Assembly: GCA_021787595.1 (NCBI GenBank)
Contig: JAJYLQ010000002.1
Coordinates: 1-64,000 of the forward strand
From: Chloroflexota bacterium
Lineage (GTDB): Bacteria > Chloroflexota > Anaerolineae > Anaerolineales > Villigracilaceae
Direction of reading: 5' to 3'
DNA: 64,000 bases
Made by a program: the position numbers and the translations under genes. The notes below the pieces were generated by a model. The model was not told where the DNA came from, did no database searches, and was given only the letters and a program-made list of their open reading frames with translations. Positions 62,057-64,000 of the stretch are shown piece after piece (position 1 is the stretch's first letter; each line of letters starts with the position of its first letter).

Positions 62057-63016
62057 ATGGCACAACAAAATGTAATTCTCCGTATCGAGGATTTGGTCTT
62101 GCATTTTAAAACCACCCACGGCTTGGTCCAGGCAGTGGATGGTGTGAATTTTGAGTTGGCTACCAATCGGGCCGTAGTGATTCTGGGTGAATCTGGGTGT
62201 GGCAAGAGTTCGCTCGCGAAAGCGATTTTGCGCCTCCTGCCTCGTAATGCAGGTACATATTCAGGGCGGGTCTATCTGGATGGCAAAGATATCATGCCTC
62301 TGGGCGAGGAAGAATTTCGTCAAAATATCCGTTGGGCATCCATTTCAATGGTTCCGCAGGCCGCGATGAATGCACTGAATCCCGTCATCCGGGTTGGGGA
62401 TCAGGTGTCCGAGCCGGCCATGGTTCACCTTGGCGTGGATAAGACCGAGGCGATCTCGCTTGTAAAAAAGATGTTTCAACATGTGGGCGTTCCCGAAGAT
62501 TTCATTTCCCGCTATCCCTTTGAGTTGAGTGGCGGGATGCGTCAGCGCGTTGCCATCGCCATGGCGCTTGTGACATCTCCCGTCTTGATCATTCTTGATG
62601 AACCAACCTCTGCTCTCGATGTATTGACACAGGCCAACATCTTCAATGTTTTGAAGCGGCTTAAAAAAGAGCTGGGGATCAGTTTTATTCTGATTACACA
62701 CGACATTGCCACATCCAGCGAATTGGCGGATGACGTAGCTGTTATGTATGCCGGCCAAATTGTCGAAGTGAGCGATGCCTATCGCTTCTTTGACAAACCG
62801 CTTCATCCCTATTCACAAAAGCTGATGGCGAGTGTTCCGAGATTGCACGGCACGAAGGAACCGGAGTTTATCATCGGCAGGCCACCCAGCTTGATTGACC
62901 TGCCCAAGGGTTGTCGCTTCGCGGATCGCTGCCCTGCTCGTTTTGAGAAATGTGTTCAGGAGCCGTCAGTGGTCGAAAAAGATGGCCGCAAGGTCAAGTG
63001 TTGGTTATATTCCTGA
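62057..63016 (+). CDS. Peptide ABC transporter ATPase (DppD-like)
   Basis: Walker [15 protein letters not shown], signature LSGGMRQRVAIAMAL, Walker B VLIILDEPTSALD and the C-terminal oligopeptide-type CX..C region CRFADRCPARFEKCVQEP, which in some members binds Fe-S. 319 residues. Four bases after the permease stop. Provides energy for import. Confidence 0.92.
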   Translation: MAQQNVILRIEDLVLHFKTTHGLVQAVDGVNFELATNRAVVILGESGCGKSSLAKAILRLLPRNAGTYSGRVYLDGKDIMPLGEEEFRQNIRWASISMVPQAAMNALNPVIRVGDQVSEPAMVHLGVDKTEAISLVKKMFQHVGVPEDFISRYPFELSGGMRQRVAIAMALVTSPVLIILDEPTSALDVLTQANIFNVLKRLKKELGISFILITHDIATSSELADDVAVMYAGQIVEVSDAYRFFDKPLHPYSQKLMASVPRLHGTKEPEFIIGRPPSLIDLPKGCRFADRCPARFEKCVQEPSVVEKDGRKVKCWLYS

Positions 63017-63030
63017 GTTGGGAGCTAGTC

Positions 63031-64000
63031 ATGGCTGTCGCAAAAACGAAAGATGTGGAAAAAGATACAAGAAAAATCTTGTTGGCCATAGATGATTTAC
63101 ATGTTTGGTTCGAGTTGAGACATTTTGGATTCGGTCACGCCGGCTATGTGAAGGCCGTAGACGGTGTGACTTTCAAGGTGCACCAGGGTGAGGCGATTGC
63201 TGTCGTAGGTGAAAGCGGGTGCGGGAAATCCAGCCTGATGAAAACTATTCTGGCTCTCTATAAGCCAACCAGCGGAAAGGTAGTTTTCGAAGATAAGGTT
63301 TTGTCTGAATTGGATGGCCAGGCTCTGCATTGGTATCATTGCCACGTTGGTTACGTTCAACAAGATCCCTATGGTGCGTTGCCGCCATTTATGAATGTCA
63401 GGCGGATTTTGGAAGAGCCGTTGATCGTCAGCGGCGTCAAGGATAAGGAGGAACGCATCCAGCGCATCCGCAAGGCGATGGAGGAAGTAAAGCTCAGCCC
63501 AGTGGAGGATTTCCTGGAGAAGTTCCCGCACATGTTGAGCGGTGGCCAGCAGCAACGCGTGGTGATCGCTCGTGCCATGATTATGGAACCCAGGTTCCTC
63601 GTAGCCGATGAACCCGTGTCCATGCTTGATGCATCGGTGCGCGTCGAAATCCTCAAGCTTTTACGCGGACTTCAGGAAACGCATAATCTCTCCGTTATTT
63701 ACATTACTCATGACCTTTCCACGGTGAGCTATTTCTCCGAGCGTATTTTCGTCATGTATGCTGGTAATCTTGTGGAAAAGGCTAATGTGCGTCAGGTGTT
63801 GGATACTCCCCTTCATCCATACACGATGGCTTTGTTAACAGGCACTTCTGAGCCAGATGCAAAGAATGCTGAAACCTTCAAGGAAATTCCCCCGGGTGAG
63901 CCACCCAGCTTGGTGAACCCGCCAACGGGTTGCCGTTTCCATCCGCGTTGTCCGAAAGCCATTAAGGGACTTTGTGAAGTTAAAGAGCCGCCGGATTTCG
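63031..64000 (+). CDS. Peptide ABC transporter ATPase (DppF-like), cut by window end
   Basis: From ATG 63031 the frame is open to the end of the window, so at least 323 residues are present. It has [14 protein letters not shown] (Walker A), [15 protein letters not shown] (signature), [14 protein letters not shown] (Walker B) and the [15 protein letters not shown] cluster near the C-terminal end. Without its 3' end no stop can be given. It is the second ATPase of the operon. Confidence 0.92.
   Translation, partial: MAVAKTKDVEKDTRKILLAIDDLHVWFELRHFGFGHAGYVKAVDGVTFKVHQGEAIAVVGESGCGKSSLMKTILALYKPTSGKVVFEDKVLSELDGQALHWYHCHVGYVQQDPYGALPPFMNVRRILEEPLIVSGVKDKEERIQRIRKAMEEVKLSPVEDFLEKFPHMLSGGQQQRVVIARAMIMEPRFLVADEPVSMLDASVRVEILKLLRGLQETHNLSVIYITHDLSTVSYFSERIFVMYAGNLVEKANVRQVLDTPLHPYTMALLTGTSEPDAKNAETFKEIPPGEPPSLVNPPTGCRFHPRCPKAIKGLCEVKEPPDF

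Overview
The window looks like a chromosomal segment of a member of the phylum Chloroflexota, most likely class Anaerolineae. The evidence is indirect. The lipoproteins carry the Ala/Pro/Thr-rich linkers after the lipobox that are typical of that group, the housekeeping proteins (YchF, GatA, GlgC, PcrA, a P2-type ATPase) fit, and the genome is crowded with small palindromic repeats. No rRNA gene is present, so the placement is an inference.

Layout. 1-1.64 kb is a scar of mobile elements: the tip of an IS256-family element cuts a beta-propeller gene, and a REP-associated tyrosine transposase (RAYT) sits between two copies of the start of a glycosyltransferase gene. 1.64-21.8 kb is a surface-glycan locus. 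It holds GT-B, GT-2 and GT-C glycosyltransferases, three PAPS-dependent sulfotransferases, a fused ATP sulfurylase/APS kinase that makes PAPS, and a nonulosonate (sialic-acid-like) module: SDR, NeuA fused to a KdsC-like phosphatase, NeuB without its SAF domain, and Gfo/Idh. Read together, these genes predict a sulfated, nonulosonate-containing exopolysaccharide or glycoprotein glycan. One glycosyltransferase carries an out-of-frame 8-bp tandem repeat that could switch it on and off.

22-35 kb is mostly housekeeping: PepF, YchF, tRNA-Leu, GlgC, RNase HII, GT2, NERD protein and tRNA-Pro. It includes a P-type cation ATPase under a yybP-ykoY (Mn2+) riboswitch with its own promoter and terminator. 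A 0.7-kb array of eight 88/89-bp repeats starts exactly at the 5' end of tRNA-Pro. 35.9-40.3 kb holds an esterase lipoprotein, gatC-gatA, galE and an M50 protease. 40.8-44.5 kb is an AT-richer island bounded by two copies of a MITE-like element; its proteins look foreign (a surface protein of the type seen in Patescibacteria, a four-helix-bundle protein, a lipoprotein). 44.5-56.5 kb is a run of small metabolic and membrane genes. 56.7-64 kb is an oligopeptide-type ABC transporter operon whose substrate-binding protein appears to be circularly permuted; it runs off the window end.

A theme of the whole window is small mobile palindromes. At least five families are present, and several copies lie inside genes without breaking the frame: a 177-bp insertion in an epimerase, two in gatA, one near the end of pcrA, and one short element each in a sulfotransferase, a NERD protein, a DNA glycosylase and a sugar nucleotidyltransferase. 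All functional statements are from reading the sequence alone; no database search or structure prediction was run.
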